Positions 53,939 through 63,330 of a stretch of DNA of 64,000 nt are shown here, piece after piece. The notes beneath the pieces were generated by a model. The model had not been told where the DNA came from. It did not search any database and worked only from the letters and a program-made list of their open reading frames with translations. Both the position numbers and the translations under genes were made by a program. The DNA lies in contig JAQWQJ010000089.1 of assembly GCA_029244725.1 (NCBI GenBank), positions 186,001-250,000 of the forward strand. The letters run 5' to 3'. The DNA is from Paracoccaceae bacterium (GTDB lineage: Bacteria > Pseudomonadota > Alphaproteobacteria > Rhodobacterales > Rhodobacteraceae). The first letter of the stretch is position 1. Each line of letters starts with the position of its first letter.

Positions 53939-54470
53939 GGGCTTTGCCAAATCTTGGAAGTCGTGCCTTTTTCATCAAGGCGCGTAGCTCCCACGCTTTA
54001 CCGCTTAGACGGTTTGCCTCGGAATTGACTGAATGCGCGACGCTTTCCAATGCTTCGGGAGACTGATTATAGAACCCCAATAGCAAAGCGTCCGGATCGT
54101 TACGGGACAATCCTTCTTCTGCCAATATGTTTCTGGGAAAATCTTTTGCATTCATCGTAACGATGCCATCCGCTGATCCACGAATGGCTGCGGCAAGAAC
54201 ATGAATGTCGCCTTCATCGGGTAGCCATAAGCGTGGCTCTAACCCCTGGTAATCCGTAACACTGGCTGCTGGAAAAGTGGCCTTTACCATCGCAATCTCT
54301 GCGCGCGCTTGCGGCTCCCCTGTTGGCCCAATTTTACGGGCAGATAGCGCCCATTCCTCAAGGATGCGATCAGACCAAATGGGCGTGAAGCACCCTGCCC
54401 GTGCTGCGCCCAGTAGTACCGAACGCATGACAGTCGGGTACATGACACAGGCATCGAGCAGTAGTTTCAT
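53928..54470 (-). CDS. PIN domain-containing protein (RSP_2648-type)
   Basis: The 180-residue protein has the acidic residues of the PIN ribonuclease fold: Asp6 (LLLDACV), a Glu at 38-39 (RILEEW), Asp88 (DEGDIHVLAAA) and Asp110 (MNAKDF). The C-terminal 60 residues are helical and basic. It matches the family known in Rhodobacterales next to an RNA methyltransferase. Its ATG overlaps the methyltransferase stop by 4 nt, so the two are co-translated. There is no small antitoxin gene upstream, which argues against a plain VapC system. Confidence 0.8.
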   Translation of the reverse strand: MKLLLDACVMYPTVMRSVLLGAARAGCFTPIWSDRILEEWALSARKIGPTGEPQARAEIAMVKATFPAASVTDYQGLEPRLWLPDEGDIHVLAAAIRGSADGIVTMNAKDFPRNILAEEGLSRNDPDALLLGFYNQSPEALESVAHSVNSEANRLSGKAWELRALMKKARLPRFGKALTR

Positions 54471-55663
54471 AGTCTAAAGAACAAGGATTTCAGGTATCCG
54501 CTTTCGGCCAACTGAGGCATCAACGGGTGGTCCGCACCTGCATAACCTGTGTGTATCAACTGAGCCTGCCTGTTCGCGCGACCGATACCTCGAACACACG
54601 ACGTTCGGAACTTTTGCAAATCTGCAGCATGCGAGCAGCTGCAAAGCACTAAATAACCGTTTTCTGCAACAAGAGGCGCTGCCAAACGCGCTATACGCTC
54701 ATATGCGCGCAATCCAGCATCCAACGCTTTTCTGTTTGGCGCAAAGGCAGGTGGATCGCAGACGACGATATCGAAAGTTTGACCTTCGTCAGCCAACGTT
54801 TCGAGCGTTGCGAATGCATCGCCTTTGCGCGTTTCGAACTTAGCGTCAAATCCACCGGCGTCCGCACCGCCTTGTGCCAGTTCAAGCGCATTGGCTGAGC
54901 CATCTACTGCCAAAGCGTTCGTCGCTCCGCCTGCTAAACAAGCAAGCGAAAACCCACCGACATGCGAAAATACATCGAGGACCGTTTTTCCATTTGCTAG
55001 GGATGCTGCAAATGCGTGATTAGGTCGTTGATCATAAAAAAGGCCGGTCTTTTGACCGCCAATTAGGTCAGCAAGATACAGCGCTCCGTTCATCGGAACC
55101 TGCAATGGGGTTTCGGGGGCTTGCCCGCTAATGACACGCGCTTCGTCGTCCAACCCTTCAAGGGTTCTCGCACGACCCGAGGCGTTTACCAGCACGTTGA
55201 TAACACCAGTTACGGCGATCAATGCGGTGCAAAGATCATCGATACGGACATCTGCCCATGCAGCATTTGGCTGAACGACGGCTGTGTCGCCGAAACGATC
55301 AATGATCACGCCAGGCATTCCGTCAGCTTCGGCGTGGATCAGGCGATAGAACGGTGCATCGAAAAGTGTTTCGCGATGCACTAGTGCTTTGGTCAAACGC
55401 GCTTCGAACCACGCTTGATCTATGGTTGCAGTCAAATCGCGATCAAGCACGCGACAGAATATCTTGGAGTTTGGATTTATCGCGACCAATGCCAGCGGAT
55501 TGCGCTCGGCATCTTCAAGGATTGCAACCGCGCCGGGCTCAAGGTTCTTGGTCCGACGATCGGTCACGATTTCATTATCATAAACCCACGGGAAACCGTG
55601 TCGGATGACTTGCGGTTTCGTTTTGGGTTTAAGGCGAACAATAGGCAAAGAGGGCTGCGTCAT
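54467..55663 (-). CDS. Class I SAM-dependent RNA methyltransferase, RlmI-like (RSP_2647-type)
   Basis: The 398-residue protein has an N-terminal PUA domain (about residues 5-80; HGFPWVYDNEIV) and a Rossmann methyltransferase domain with VLDVFSHVGGFSLACLAGG for SAM, the VCDPPAFAP motif and a catalytic-type cysteine in VLCSCSHAAD. Relatives form 5-methylcytosine in 23S rRNA; the exact target here is unknown. It overlaps the PIN-domain gene. The broken DUF6778-like gene lies 44 nt upstream on the same strand. Confidence 0.85.
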   Translation of the reverse strand: MTQPSLPIVRLKPKTKPQVIRHGFPWVYDNEIVTDRRTKNLEPGAVAILEDAERNPLALVAINPNSKIFCRVLDRDLTATIDQAWFEARLTKALVHRETLFDAPFYRLIHAEADGMPGVIIDRFGDTAVVQPNAAWADVRIDDLCTALIAVTGVINVLVNASGRARTLEGLDDEARVISGQAPETPLQVPMNGALYLADLIGGQKTGLFYDQRPNHAFAASLANGKTVLDVFSHVGGFSLACLAGGATNALAVDGSANALELAQGGADAGGFDAKFETRKGDAFATLETLADEGQTFDIVVCDPPAFAPNRKALDAGLRAYERIARLAAPLVAENGYLVLCSCSHAADLQKFRTSCVRGIGRANRQAQLIHTGYAGADHPLMPQLAESGYLKSLFFRL

Positions 55664-55707
55664 GCAGCCCTCGTACCCAGTTTCCCTCCGGGTATAAACC
55701 CCTGACT

Positions 55708-56409
55708 TTATAGGTCAGAGACACTCGCCATGAATGTCGTGGTGTGTTGTGGGTTAACTTCGGCACCAATCACGCTTGCAACATGGTCAATGATCCGGAT
55801 TTTTTGGGTTAAACCGGCCAGTTCAGCTTCAATTGCTTGCTGACCACCGAAAGCATCAAACGACGCGTTGATAGCTTTCGTCTCTCCAATTTGTATCCCT
55901 GTCGCAGCATCAATCAGCGCAAGATCGAAGAAGATTGAGTGGTTTCCACCAACCGAATATCGGGCCCGCTGTGAAAGCGAATGGAATCTTGTCACTGTGA
56001 CTTTTACGATAATGTCTTGCGAACCATCCATGTCAGATGTGCCGCGTTCAATCGCCACTGCAAGGATATCTTGAATTTGCTCATAGCGATCACCCGGCAA
56101 GTCGCCACGCCATACGATGTCACCCAATGGAATTAACATGTTGGATTAGGACACGCGCAGGGAGCGGGGAACGTCGACCTGAATTTCTGTGACCTTATAA
56201 GACGGTGCTGCTGGTAGCGGTGAAAGATCCGCGACAGAGCGGCTGACGATTTCAGGCGCCTCGCTAAAATCTTGCGCTTGCGCGGATACGACCGGAACGA
56301 TTGGCATTGTCGTCTCATACGGTGCTGTACGAGTGACGGCGTCCATTGGACCACATGCGGTGACCGCCAGAGCAGCCAAACCTAAAATTACTGTACGAAT
56401 ATGAAGCAT
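55708..56409 (-). pseudogene. DUF6778-like lipoprotein gene interrupted by an in-frame stop
   Basis: Two open frames in the same phase are separated by one TAA (56146-56148). The first has a lipoprotein signal with lipobox VTAC (MLHIRTVILGLAALAVTAC), a GGAGG site 6 nt before the ATG at 56409, and ends VDVPRSLRVS. After the stop, SNMLIPLGDIVWRGDLPGD continues the family sequence to residue 233, with VTRFHSLSQRARYSVGG and FDAFGGQQAIEAE. A GAA-to-TAA change is the simplest cause. The full frame would match the usual length of about 230-240. Whether it is a real mutation or a sequence error cannot be told. Function is unknown; an outer-membrane or periplasmic lipoprotein is expected. Confidence 0.8.
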
Positions 56410-56579
56410 TTGTGCCTCCACAACCAAAAACTTCACGGACCTATTCCGCGATTGTTTCTAAATTGGCTGTGAAATTGGACCCAAATAGGGCGGAACACAG
56501 ACTACACTTAGGTATTTTCCAAGTATTTGTGAGGAATTCTGAATTCAGATTGGTTCCAAATTTGCTACAATCAAACTAT

Positions 56580-56593
56580 TGTTAGCGCTAACG
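56580..56593. promoter_or_regulatory. LacI-family-like operator at the edd promoter
   Basis: TGTTAGCGCTAACG is a near-perfect palindrome with the core TTAGCGCTAA. A promoter with TTCAGA (56544-56549) and TACAAT (56566-56571) places transcription start near 56578, so the operator covers about +2 to +15, a position for repression. The same core occurs upstream of eno and glk. The distance to the edd ATG is 41 bp. Confidence 0.65.
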
Positions 56594-56634
56594 GTTCATG
56601 CTAGACGGCGGACAACTAGCAACGAGGGCTCAAC

Positions 56635-58440
56635 ATGAACTTGAATGCAACAATCCAAGATGTAACCCAACGAATAGTCGAGCGCTCAAAGCCGACTCGT
56701 TCTGCATATCTTGAGAAAATTTCGCGAGCTGCTGAAAACGGCCCACGTCGCGCGCATTTAACCTGTGGAAACCAAGCGCATGCTTATGCTGCGATGGGCA
56801 ACGATCAAAATGAGTTAATCAACGGCAAATCCGCTAATATCGGCATTATCTCGGCCTATAACGATATGTTGTCAGCCCACCAGCCGTTTGAGGCGTTTCC
56901 CGCCCTTATCAAGGATACAGCGCGCAACAACGGCGCTACAGCCCAATTGGCCGGTGGTGTGCCTGCAATGTGTGACGGCGTCACACAAGGTCAGCCTGGC
57001 ATGGAACTCTCGTTATTCTCACGCGATGTTATCGCATTGGCCAGCGGCGTTGCCCTTTCACATAATACTTTTGACGCGGCAATATACTTAGGCGTTTGCG
57101 ATAAGATTGTGCCGGGACTTATCATTGCAGCAGCAACGTTCGGGCACATTCCAGCGATATTCCTTCCTGCTGGTCCCATGACATCTGGCTTGCCTAATGA
57201 CGAGAAGGCAAAGGTCCGACAGCAATTCGCAAAAGGCGAAATTGGTCGCAAAGAGCTGATGGCGGCTGAGATTGCATCATACCATGGTCCGGGCACTTGC
57301 ACCTTTTATGGAACCGCAAACACGAACCAGATGTTGATGGAGTTCATGGGGCTTCATCTTCCCGGTGCGTCCTTCGTCAACCCTAACACTCCCTTGCGGG
57401 ACGCACTGACCGTCGCTGGCACAGAGCGCGCGCTTGAGATAACGGCCCTGGGCAATGACTATCGCCCAGCCAGCCAAGTCCTAGACGAAAAGGCTTTCGT
57501 GAATGGCATAGTGGGATTGATGGCCACCGGCGGGTCGACGAATCTAGTACTTCACCTACCCGCAATGGCACGGGCAGCTGGCGTTCTACTGGAAACAGAA
57601 GATTTTGAGGCCATTAGCTCGGCCACGCCACTTATGGCCAAAGTCTATCCAAACGGATTGGCTGATGTGAACCACTTCCACGCTGCTGGTGGGCTTGGTT
57701 ATATGATCGGCGATCTTTTGGACAATGGTTATCTGCATGCAGATTCAACGACCATCATTGGCAACGGGTTGGGTGACTACACAAAAGAACCGAAACTTCA
57801 CGAGGGTCGTGTGATTTTTGAAGACGGCACCGGTAAATCGTTAAACGAAAAAATCCTGCGTACATCCAAAGAACCGTTTCAGCCAACAGGTGGTTTGAAA
57901 TCACTGTGCGGCAATCTTGGAATCGGCATTATGAAAGTCAGCGCAGTCGCCCAAGAACGGCGCATCGTTGAGGCAAAAGTTCGTGTCTTCAGCGATCAAC
58001 AGCCAGTTAAAGACGCCTTTAATGCTGGCGAATTTACCGAAGACACTATCGTCGTCGTGCGGTTCCAAGGTCCGCATGCTAACGGCATGCCAGAACTTCA
58101 TAGCCTTACGCCAACGCTGTCTATCTTGCAGGATCGCGGCCTAAAGATCGCCCTTGTTACTGACGGCAGAATGTCTGGGGCATCCGGCAAGGTCCCGTCC
58201 GCCATACACGTCTCACCGGAAGCCGCCCTTGGCGGACCACTCGCGAAGCTAAAAGACGGCGATTGCGTGCGTGTAGATGCCGTCACCGGCTTGTTGCAAT
58301 GCTTGGAGGACGGATTTGAAGATCGTGCTCCAATTACAATGGATCTCAGCGCAAATAACTCGGGTCTGGGACGTGAGTTATTTGATGTATTCCGAAAAAA
58401 TGTAGGTCTTGCCACTGCTGGCGCTGGTGTTGTCGTCTGA
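56635..58440 (+). CDS. edd: 6-phosphogluconate dehydratase
   Basis: Edd converts 6-phosphogluconate to 2-keto-3-deoxy-6-phosphogluconate, the defining step of the Entner-Doudoroff pathway. The 601-residue protein belongs to the IlvD/Edd family, with Fe-S cysteines in PAMCDGVTQGQPGMELS (about residue 110), GVCDKIVPGL and a late GSLCGNLG-like segment, and family motifs GRMSGASGKVPSAIHVSPEA and NNSGLGRELFD. It heads a two-gene unit with eda. The operator-bearing promoter upstream suggests sugar control. Confidence 0.96.
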   Translation: MNLNATIQDVTQRIVERSKPTRSAYLEKISRAAENGPRRAHLTCGNQAHAYAAMGNDQNELINGKSANIGIISAYNDMLSAHQPFEAFPALIKDTARNNGATAQLAGGVPAMCDGVTQGQPGMELSLFSRDVIALASGVALSHNTFDAAIYLGVCDKIVPGLIIAAATFGHIPAIFLPAGPMTSGLPNDEKAKVRQQFAKGEIGRKELMAAEIASYHGPGTCTFYGTANTNQMLMEFMGLHLPGASFVNPNTPLRDALTVAGTERALEITALGNDYRPASQVLDEKAFVNGIVGLMATGGSTNLVLHLPAMARAAGVLLETEDFEAISSATPLMAKVYPNGLADVNHFHAAGGLGYMIGDLLDNGYLHADSTTIIGNGLGDYTKEPKLHEGRVIFEDGTGKSLNEKILRTSKEPFQPTGGLKSLCGNLGIGIMKVSAVAQERRIVEAKVRVFSDQQPVKDAFNAGEFTEDTIVVVRFQGPHANGMPELHSLTPTLSILQDRGLKIALVTDGRMSGASGKVPSAIHVSPEAALGGPLAKLKDGDCVRVDAVTGLLQCLEDGFEDRAPITMDLSANNSGLGRELFDVFRKNVGLATAGAGVVV

Positions 58441-58485
58441 TAAACTCAACCCAAAATCCATATGGTTGAACCCTGGAGAAAAATT

Positions 58486-59130
58486 ATGATTACCCCGACC
58501 CAAGCCAGCTTAAAGGCAAGCGAAATATGCCTTATGGCACCGATCATTCCTGTATTGGTCGTTGATGACGCTTCTAAGGCGCATGGACTTGCAAGTGCTT
58601 TGGTCGCCGGCGGATTGCCCGCTCTTGAGGTTACCCTCCGAACAGATTGTGCGCTTGAGGTCATCGCTGAAATGGCCAAAGTCAAAGGCGGAATCGTCGG
58701 CGCTGGCACGTTGCTGTCACCAAAAGATGTTGAAGCAGCAAAGGCGGCTGGCGCTCTTTTTGGCGTTTCACCCGGTGCGACCGACAGCATTTTAGATGCA
58801 TGTGAGGCCAATGATCTTCCGTTGTTGCCAGGCGCTGCCACTTCAAGCGAAGTGATGCGCCTTCTTGAGCGTGGATATACTGTTCAGAAATTCTTTCCGG
58901 CTGAAGCGAACGGCGGCGCACCTGCTCTAAAATCCATCGGCGCGCCAATCCCACAGGTTAAGTTTTGCCCAACTGGTGGCGTATCATTGAAGAACGTCAA
59001 CGACTACCTGAAGCTCGACAACACTTTGTGTGCCGGCGGCAGCTGGGTTGCACCCAAGGACAAAGTTTTAGCAGAAGACTGGGCTGCAATTGAAGCGCTT
59101 GCTCGCGAAGCGGCGTCGCTTGAACGCTAA
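58486..59130 (+). CDS. eda: 2-dehydro-3-deoxy-6-phosphogluconate aldolase
   Basis: Eda splits 2-keto-3-deoxy-6-phosphogluconate into pyruvate and glyceraldehyde 3-phosphate. The 214-residue TIM barrel has the catalytic Glu48 (LEVTLRT) and Schiff-base Lys135 (VQKFFPAE). I chose the ATG at 58486, with a TGGAGA site 8 nt upstream, over the in-frame ATG at 58462. It lies 45 nt after edd, and its end overlaps a convergent small gene by 4 nt. Confidence 0.95.
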   Translation: MITPTQASLKASEICLMAPIIPVLVVDDASKAHGLASALVAGGLPALEVTLRTDCALEVIAEMAKVKGGIVGAGTLLSPKDVEAAKAAGALFGVSPGATDSILDACEANDLPLLPGAATSSEVMRLLERGYTVQKFFPAEANGGAPALKSIGAPIPQVKFCPTGGVSLKNVNDYLKLDNTLCAGGSWVAPKDKVLAEDWAAIEALAREAASLER

Positions 59131-59396
59131 TTTCTAGGACGCGAGCGCCAACCACCGCGGCGCTTTGGTTTGGTCATTGTTTGTTGGCCGTTCCTTAGAA
59201 CTTCGCTCATCGGGTGGCTTGGCTCATCGACAGCATAACGCGCGACCAATATCGCTAAGCTTTCTTGTGTATCCATCGTAACTGGCAAACTTAATGCCCA
59301 GTCCAAGAAAATCGAGCGACATTGGGCTTCGGTGATGCCTTCAATCACATAGGCCTCACGAATAAGCGCTTTTGGGTCGTGGATGTCGCCCTTCAT
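59127..59396 (-). CDS. Conserved hypothetical protein downstream of glnE
   Basis: The 89-residue protein has a helical core (DPKALIREAYVIEGITEAQC, SIFLDWALSLP, ESLAILVARYAVD) and a basic end (KPKRRGGWRSRPRN). I do not recognise a named family with function. The ATG overlaps the glnE stop by 4 nt (ATGA), so it is translated with glnE; the pattern suggests a small soluble helper, possibly linked to nitrogen control, but only by context. The end overlaps eda by 4 nt. Confidence 0.7.
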   Translation of the reverse strand: MKGDIHDPKALIREAYVIEGITEAQCRSIFLDWALSLPVTMDTQESLAILVARYAVDEPSHPMSEVLRNGQQTMTKPKRRGGWRSRPRN

Positions 59397-62176
59397 ATCT
59401 GGGTCTCCGAATTACCGTCCAGAGCTCGATTAATGACACCTGCAGCCGCATCAGAATACTCTTTAAGCGACGCTTTTAGGTCCTCTAGACGCTCTAAACC
59501 ACATTCACGCAGCAAAAAGTTCTGGCCGCCAAGGCCAATATCCTCGGGAACCAGCGGCTTGTCAGACAGCAGCTTTGACACGGCTTGAATGGTCCAAAAT
59601 GTAGAATAAGCGTTTTTCAGACAGTCAGCGTCAGTTTGGGAAATTAGCATTCTTTCAGCCGCTATCTTTAACCCGGAAAATACAGATCGCTCAAACCCGC
59701 CCGCTGTCAGGCAAGCTGCCTGAGAAAATAGCTCAATGTCCTGCATTCGGCCTGCGCCAAGTTTTGCGTCCCAATCGTGACCCTGCCCTTTGGCCGCTTC
59801 GATCTTCGTTCTCATGTCGGATGTGTCGCGATAAATTTGCTGCGCATTTTGTTGGCGACCAGTCAAGTCCCTGCGAAAGCTTTCGATATCTTGTTGAAGG
59901 CCAACCGGTCCGGCAATCGGCCTTGCACGTGTTAGGGCCAAATGCTCCCATGTCCAAGCGGCGCTGGTTTGGTAATCTTTGAAACTTGCTATGCTTGTTG
60001 CTACTGGCCCTTGATTTCCTGATGGGCGAAGGCGCATGTCGACCTCATATAACTTGCCTTCGGCCATTGGCGCAGACAGCGCAGTCACCATTGCTTGGGT
60101 TAATCGGGCATAATAGGTTCGGGTCGCCAATTGCTTACGACCTTCTGAAAAATCCACGCCGTCGGCATCATAAATGACAATCAAATCAAGGTCAGATCGT
60201 GCATTCAACCTTTGTGCCCCTAGGGAACCCATGCCAAGCACAATCGCGCCTTTACCAGGTGCAGAACCATACTTGAGCGCAAATTGATCAACAACGACCG
60301 GCCAAAGCCCGCGCAGCACGGTTGTCGCTATATCGGCGTATTGGCGACCAGCAGTGTTGGCATCTATTAAGCCGCGAAGATGATGGACCCCCACGCGAAA
60401 GTGCCACTCTTTTTGCCAGCGACGGGCCGTATCAAGCTTGGCTTCATAGTCGCCGAGGGCGTGCAATTCGCCGGTCAAAGCTTCCAGCAGCCCGTCTTCG
60501 TCCGGCCAGGCGGAAAAGAAACTACCGCCCAAAACGGCGTCAAACACTGATGCGTGCTGGGATAAATGAAGTGCAAGGTCGGGGGCAGTTCCCGCAATAT
60601 CCAACAGCAAGTCAATCAGCTGCGGGTTTGCCTCAAACAACGAAAACAGCTGCACCCCTGCTGGCAGGCCGGCAAGAAAGCCATCAAACGCGACAAGGGC
60701 CTCATTGGGTTTCGCAGATTGGTTCAATCGGCTTAGAATAACTGGCTTTAGGCGTGAGAATATGTCCGAGGCTCGCTCAGATCTTAAAGCGGGATAGGTT
60801 GGCCATCGCGATAAAATGGCTTCGTCAAAATCGTGGAGTTCTGATGGCGCTGCGGCGTCAGGGGCAAAAAAGTCTTCAGTCAGGCAATGTACTTCTTCCA
60901 GCCGCTCCGAAATTTCTTTTTTGAAGTCGACAAGATCAACATCCATAAAGCACGCCAACCGCTGAAACCCTTCATCTGATCCGGGCAACAGATGGGTCTG
61001 CGCATCGTTTATCATCTGCACCCGATGCTCAACCTCCCTATGATACCGGTAATGTTTGGCCAAGGTCGCGCTTGTTTCCTGTTCAATCCAACCCTTTTCA
61101 GCAAGCGCAGCCAATCCGGGAACGGTTCCACGCACACGTAAAGATGGGTCGCGGCCACCTGCAATTAACTGGCGCGTCTGCGTAAAGAACTCAATCTCAC
61201 GAATTCCACCCCGCCCTAGTTTCATGTGATGTTTTGACAGCGAAATTGGACCGCCCAATCCCTTATGTTCTCGAATTCTCAGCCGCATCGAGTGTGCATC
61301 CTGTATGGCTGCAAAATCGAGATGTTTGCGCCAAATGAACGGCTCGAGGGTTTTCAAGAAGTTTTCACCGGCTCCGATATCACCCGCACAGGATCGCGCC
61401 TTAATGTAGGCAGCCCTTTCCCATGTGCGTCCAAGACTTTCGTAGTACCGCTCAGCGGCCTCCATCCCGAGGCAAACAGGTGTTACCGAAGGATCAGGTC
61501 GAAGCCGCAAATCGGTGCGGAACACATATCCCTCGGCGGTTATATCGTTGAGCATTGCGCTCATTTTACGCGTTGCTCGAATGAAAGACGCGCGTGCTTC
61601 CAAAAATACATCCGGATGAAATCGCGTCTCGTCAAAAAGGCAAATCAAGTCGATATCAGAACTATAATTTAACTCTCCGGCGCCCATTTTTCCCATTGCT
61701 AGAGCAACCAAACCACCACCGGTTTCTGCGTCCTCGGCCGTCGCACCGGGTAATTTACCCCTGCGAATTTCCGCCCCTACAGTTGCCCGTATCGCTAGGT
61801 GCACAGACAAATCGGCAAAATCCGTCAGAATCTGGGTGACCGTTTCAAGCGGCCAAACACCTGCCAAGTCCGCAAGAGCGGTCAAACATGCAATTCGTCG
61901 CTTCGCACGACGCAACTCGCTTGGAAGTGCGTTTGCATCTACTTCATGCAATTGGTGAAACAGGTTAGAAACCGCCGTCTCAGGATCGTCGAGTGCGGGC
62001 TTTATCCACTCACGCTCTTTAACCAACAGACTGGCAAGATAGGGGCTGCAACCTGCGGTGCCTGCGACCAAACCTTGAAGTTCAGTCGAGCAATCGAAAT
62101 ACAATTCCCGTATATCACTCGCCTTTTCGGTGTTAAAAGGACGGGGAGAACGGGTAATGCGGGCTTCGAAACTCAT
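59393..62176 (-). CDS. glnE: Bifunctional glutamine synthetase adenylyltransferase/deadenylyltransferase
   Basis: GlnE turns glutamine synthetase down or up by adding or removing AMP in response to PII and glutamine. The 927-residue protein has two nucleotidyltransferase domains: the N-terminal one with ALGKMGAGELNYSSDIDLI-type sequence (about residue 155) and the C-terminal one with VLGMGSLGAQRLNARSDLDL (about 660), each with its DxD pair, and helical linkers. I chose the ATG at 62176 (MSFEARITRSPRPF); a GTG 42 nt upstream is a less likely start. It is divergent from ybaK. Confidence 0.93.
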   Translation of the reverse strand: MSFEARITRSPRPFNTEKASDIRELYFDCSTELQGLVAGTAGCSPYLASLLVKEREWIKPALDDPETAVSNLFHQLHEVDANALPSELRRAKRRIACLTALADLAGVWPLETVTQILTDFADLSVHLAIRATVGAEIRRGKLPGATAEDAETGGGLVALAMGKMGAGELNYSSDIDLICLFDETRFHPDVFLEARASFIRATRKMSAMLNDITAEGYVFRTDLRLRPDPSVTPVCLGMEAAERYYESLGRTWERAAYIKARSCAGDIGAGENFLKTLEPFIWRKHLDFAAIQDAHSMRLRIREHKGLGGPISLSKHHMKLGRGGIREIEFFTQTRQLIAGGRDPSLRVRGTVPGLAALAEKGWIEQETSATLAKHYRYHREVEHRVQMINDAQTHLLPGSDEGFQRLACFMDVDLVDFKKEISERLEEVHCLTEDFFAPDAAAPSELHDFDEAILSRWPTYPALRSERASDIFSRLKPVILSRLNQSAKPNEALVAFDGFLAGLPAGVQLFSLFEANPQLIDLLLDIAGTAPDLALHLSQHASVFDAVLGGSFFSAWPDEDGLLEALTGELHALGDYEAKLDTARRWQKEWHFRVGVHHLRGLIDANTAGRQYADIATTVLRGLWPVVVDQFALKYGSAPGKGAIVLGMGSLGAQRLNARSDLDLIVIYDADGVDFSEGRKQLATRTYYARLTQAMVTALSAPMAEGKLYEVDMRLRPSGNQGPVATSIASFKDYQTSAAWTWEHLALTRARPIAGPVGLQQDIESFRRDLTGRQQNAQQIYRDTSDMRTKIEAAKGQGHDWDAKLGAGRMQDIELFSQAACLTAGGFERSVFSGLKIAAERMLISQTDADCLKNAYSTFWTIQAVSKLLSDKPLVPEDIGLGGQNFLLRECGLERLEDLKASLKEYSDAAAGVINRALDGNSETQI

Positions 62177-62258
62177 GACCAAAACATGCTCTTCGCACGG
62201 CAGATGGTCAAGAAGCACAGAGCTTAAAAACTACGTATAATATAATAATGAGACCCAG

Positions 62259-62738
62259 ATGAGCAAAAGCCTTAAACGCGTAAAACAAGCTTTAGACGAT
62301 TTTGGTGTCACAACCGAAATCCGCGAAACTGGCGAGGCGCGCACTGCCCAAATGGCAGCCGACGAACTGGGGGTAGACGTAGACCAGATTGCAAAGTCTA
62401 TCATCTTCAAAGGTGAAACCTCTGGCAAAGCTGTTCTATTCCTGACCGCAGGCGGCAATCAAGTCGATGTCAAAAAAGCCTCGGATCTTGCGGGTGAACA
62501 GCTTGGCAAAGCTGACGCAGCGCTCGTTCGGTCGCAAACTGGTTTTGCAATTGGGGGCGTTTCCCCAATTGGGCATAAGTCGCCAATCCGTTGTTGGCTA
62601 GACCCTCACTTGACCAATTTTCCTGAAATATGGGCCGCTGCAGGTACACCCCATCATGTGTTCAGTTCCTCAGCTGACCAGCTGTCAGAAATGTCTGGCG
62701 CAATAACTGCTGATTTTACCCTCAAGAAAATAATGTAA
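62259..62738 (+). CDS. YbaK/EbsC family protein (aminoacyl-tRNA deacylase-like)
   Basis: Members clear mischarged tRNAs such as Cys-tRNA(Pro) by trans-editing. The 159-residue protein shows the family core from VKQALDDFGVTTEIRE through DQIAKSIIFKG (conserved Lys), AGGNQVDVKKASDLAG and GGVSPIGHKSPI. It is a stand-alone domain with no synthetase attached. The exact tRNA is not clear: ProXp-ala, YbaK or another editing type is possible. The ATG follows GAGACC, and an AT-rich region shared with glnE lies upstream. Confidence 0.88.
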   Translation: MSKSLKRVKQALDDFGVTTEIRETGEARTAQMAADELGVDVDQIAKSIIFKGETSGKAVLFLTAGGNQVDVKKASDLAGEQLGKADAALVRSQTGFAIGGVSPIGHKSPIRCWLDPHLTNFPEIWAAAGTPHHVFSSSADQLSEMSGAITADFTLKKIM

Positions 62739-62788
62739 AAAACTTTTACATTGGCCCTTGCATTTCGATGGCAGAACTCCAATCTTGG

Positions 62789-62811
62789 TAATGTGAAGGG
62801 AATTCACATTA
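62789..62811. promoter_or_regulatory. 23-bp palindrome upstream of the first DUF2852 gene
   Basis: TAATGTGAA (62789-62797) and TTCACATTA (62803-62811) are perfect 9-bp inverted arms with a 5-bp spacer. The repeat ends 20 bp before the ATG of the DUF2852 gene and close to its GGAG site. It looks like an operator for a dimeric regulator, or a leader hairpin that could affect ribosome access. No regulator gene is adjacent. Confidence 0.55.
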
Positions 62812-62831
62812 CGCCAAAAACGGAGTTAGTA

Positions 62832-63311
62832 ATGACAAGTTATGCCAATTCATCCCAGTCCACCTCGAACGAGGCTTGGGGTAACAGCAGCGAGGCATGG
62901 TTCGATAGCAAAGGCAAACATTGGCCTGCGCGCGCCGAAGCATGGCTTGACCGCAAAGGTAAAGGCGCATGGATCGCAGCAGCGGTACTTGGCTTTATCT
63001 TCTTCTGGCCAGTTGGACTGGCCCTGATGATTTACATGATCTGGAGCAAAGAAATGTTCTCAAAAAACTGCACAAAACGTAGCCACAAAATGCACTCAAC
63101 ATTCCGTTCATCAGGCAACACTGCCTTTGATGCATACAAATCGGATACCCTGCGCCGCTTGCAGGATGAGCAGGACAACTTTGAAAACTTCCTTGAGCGC
63201 CTTCGTGCAGCGAAAGACAAAAACGAATTTGATCAGTTCATGGATGAGCGTGCGAAAGCACCGGCTGCTGAAACAGCGCCTACATCTGACAGTGAAAGCG
63301 CACCTGCGTAA
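62832..63311 (+). CDS. DUF2852 domain-containing protein (copy 1)
   Basis: The 159-residue protein has a hydrophilic N-terminus, a membrane segment (about residues 48-72; AAAVLGFIFFWPVGLALMIY) and a charged C-terminal half with SGNTAFDAYKSDTLRRLQDE and a helix ending NEFDQFMDERAK. The family is alphaproteobacterial and of unknown function. I chose the ATG at 62832 with GGAG 7 nt upstream; the frame extends to 62751 but that start lies across the palindrome and lacks a site. The second copy follows after 64 nt. Confidence 0.82.
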   Translation: MTSYANSSQSTSNEAWGNSSEAWFDSKGKHWPARAEAWLDRKGKGAWIAAAVLGFIFFWPVGLALMIYMIWSKEMFSKNCTKRSHKMHSTFRSSGNTAFDAYKSDTLRRLQDEQDNFENFLERLRAAKDKNEFDQFMDERAKAPAAETAPTSDSESAPA

Positions 63312-63330
63312 AAACTGAGCTACAATCAAA

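Noticed and set aside
53928-54470. VapC toxin of a toxin-antitoxin system
   Set aside because: No small antitoxin gene is adjacent; the neighbour is a 398-residue methyltransferase, and the protein is longer than typical VapC with a basic helical tail.
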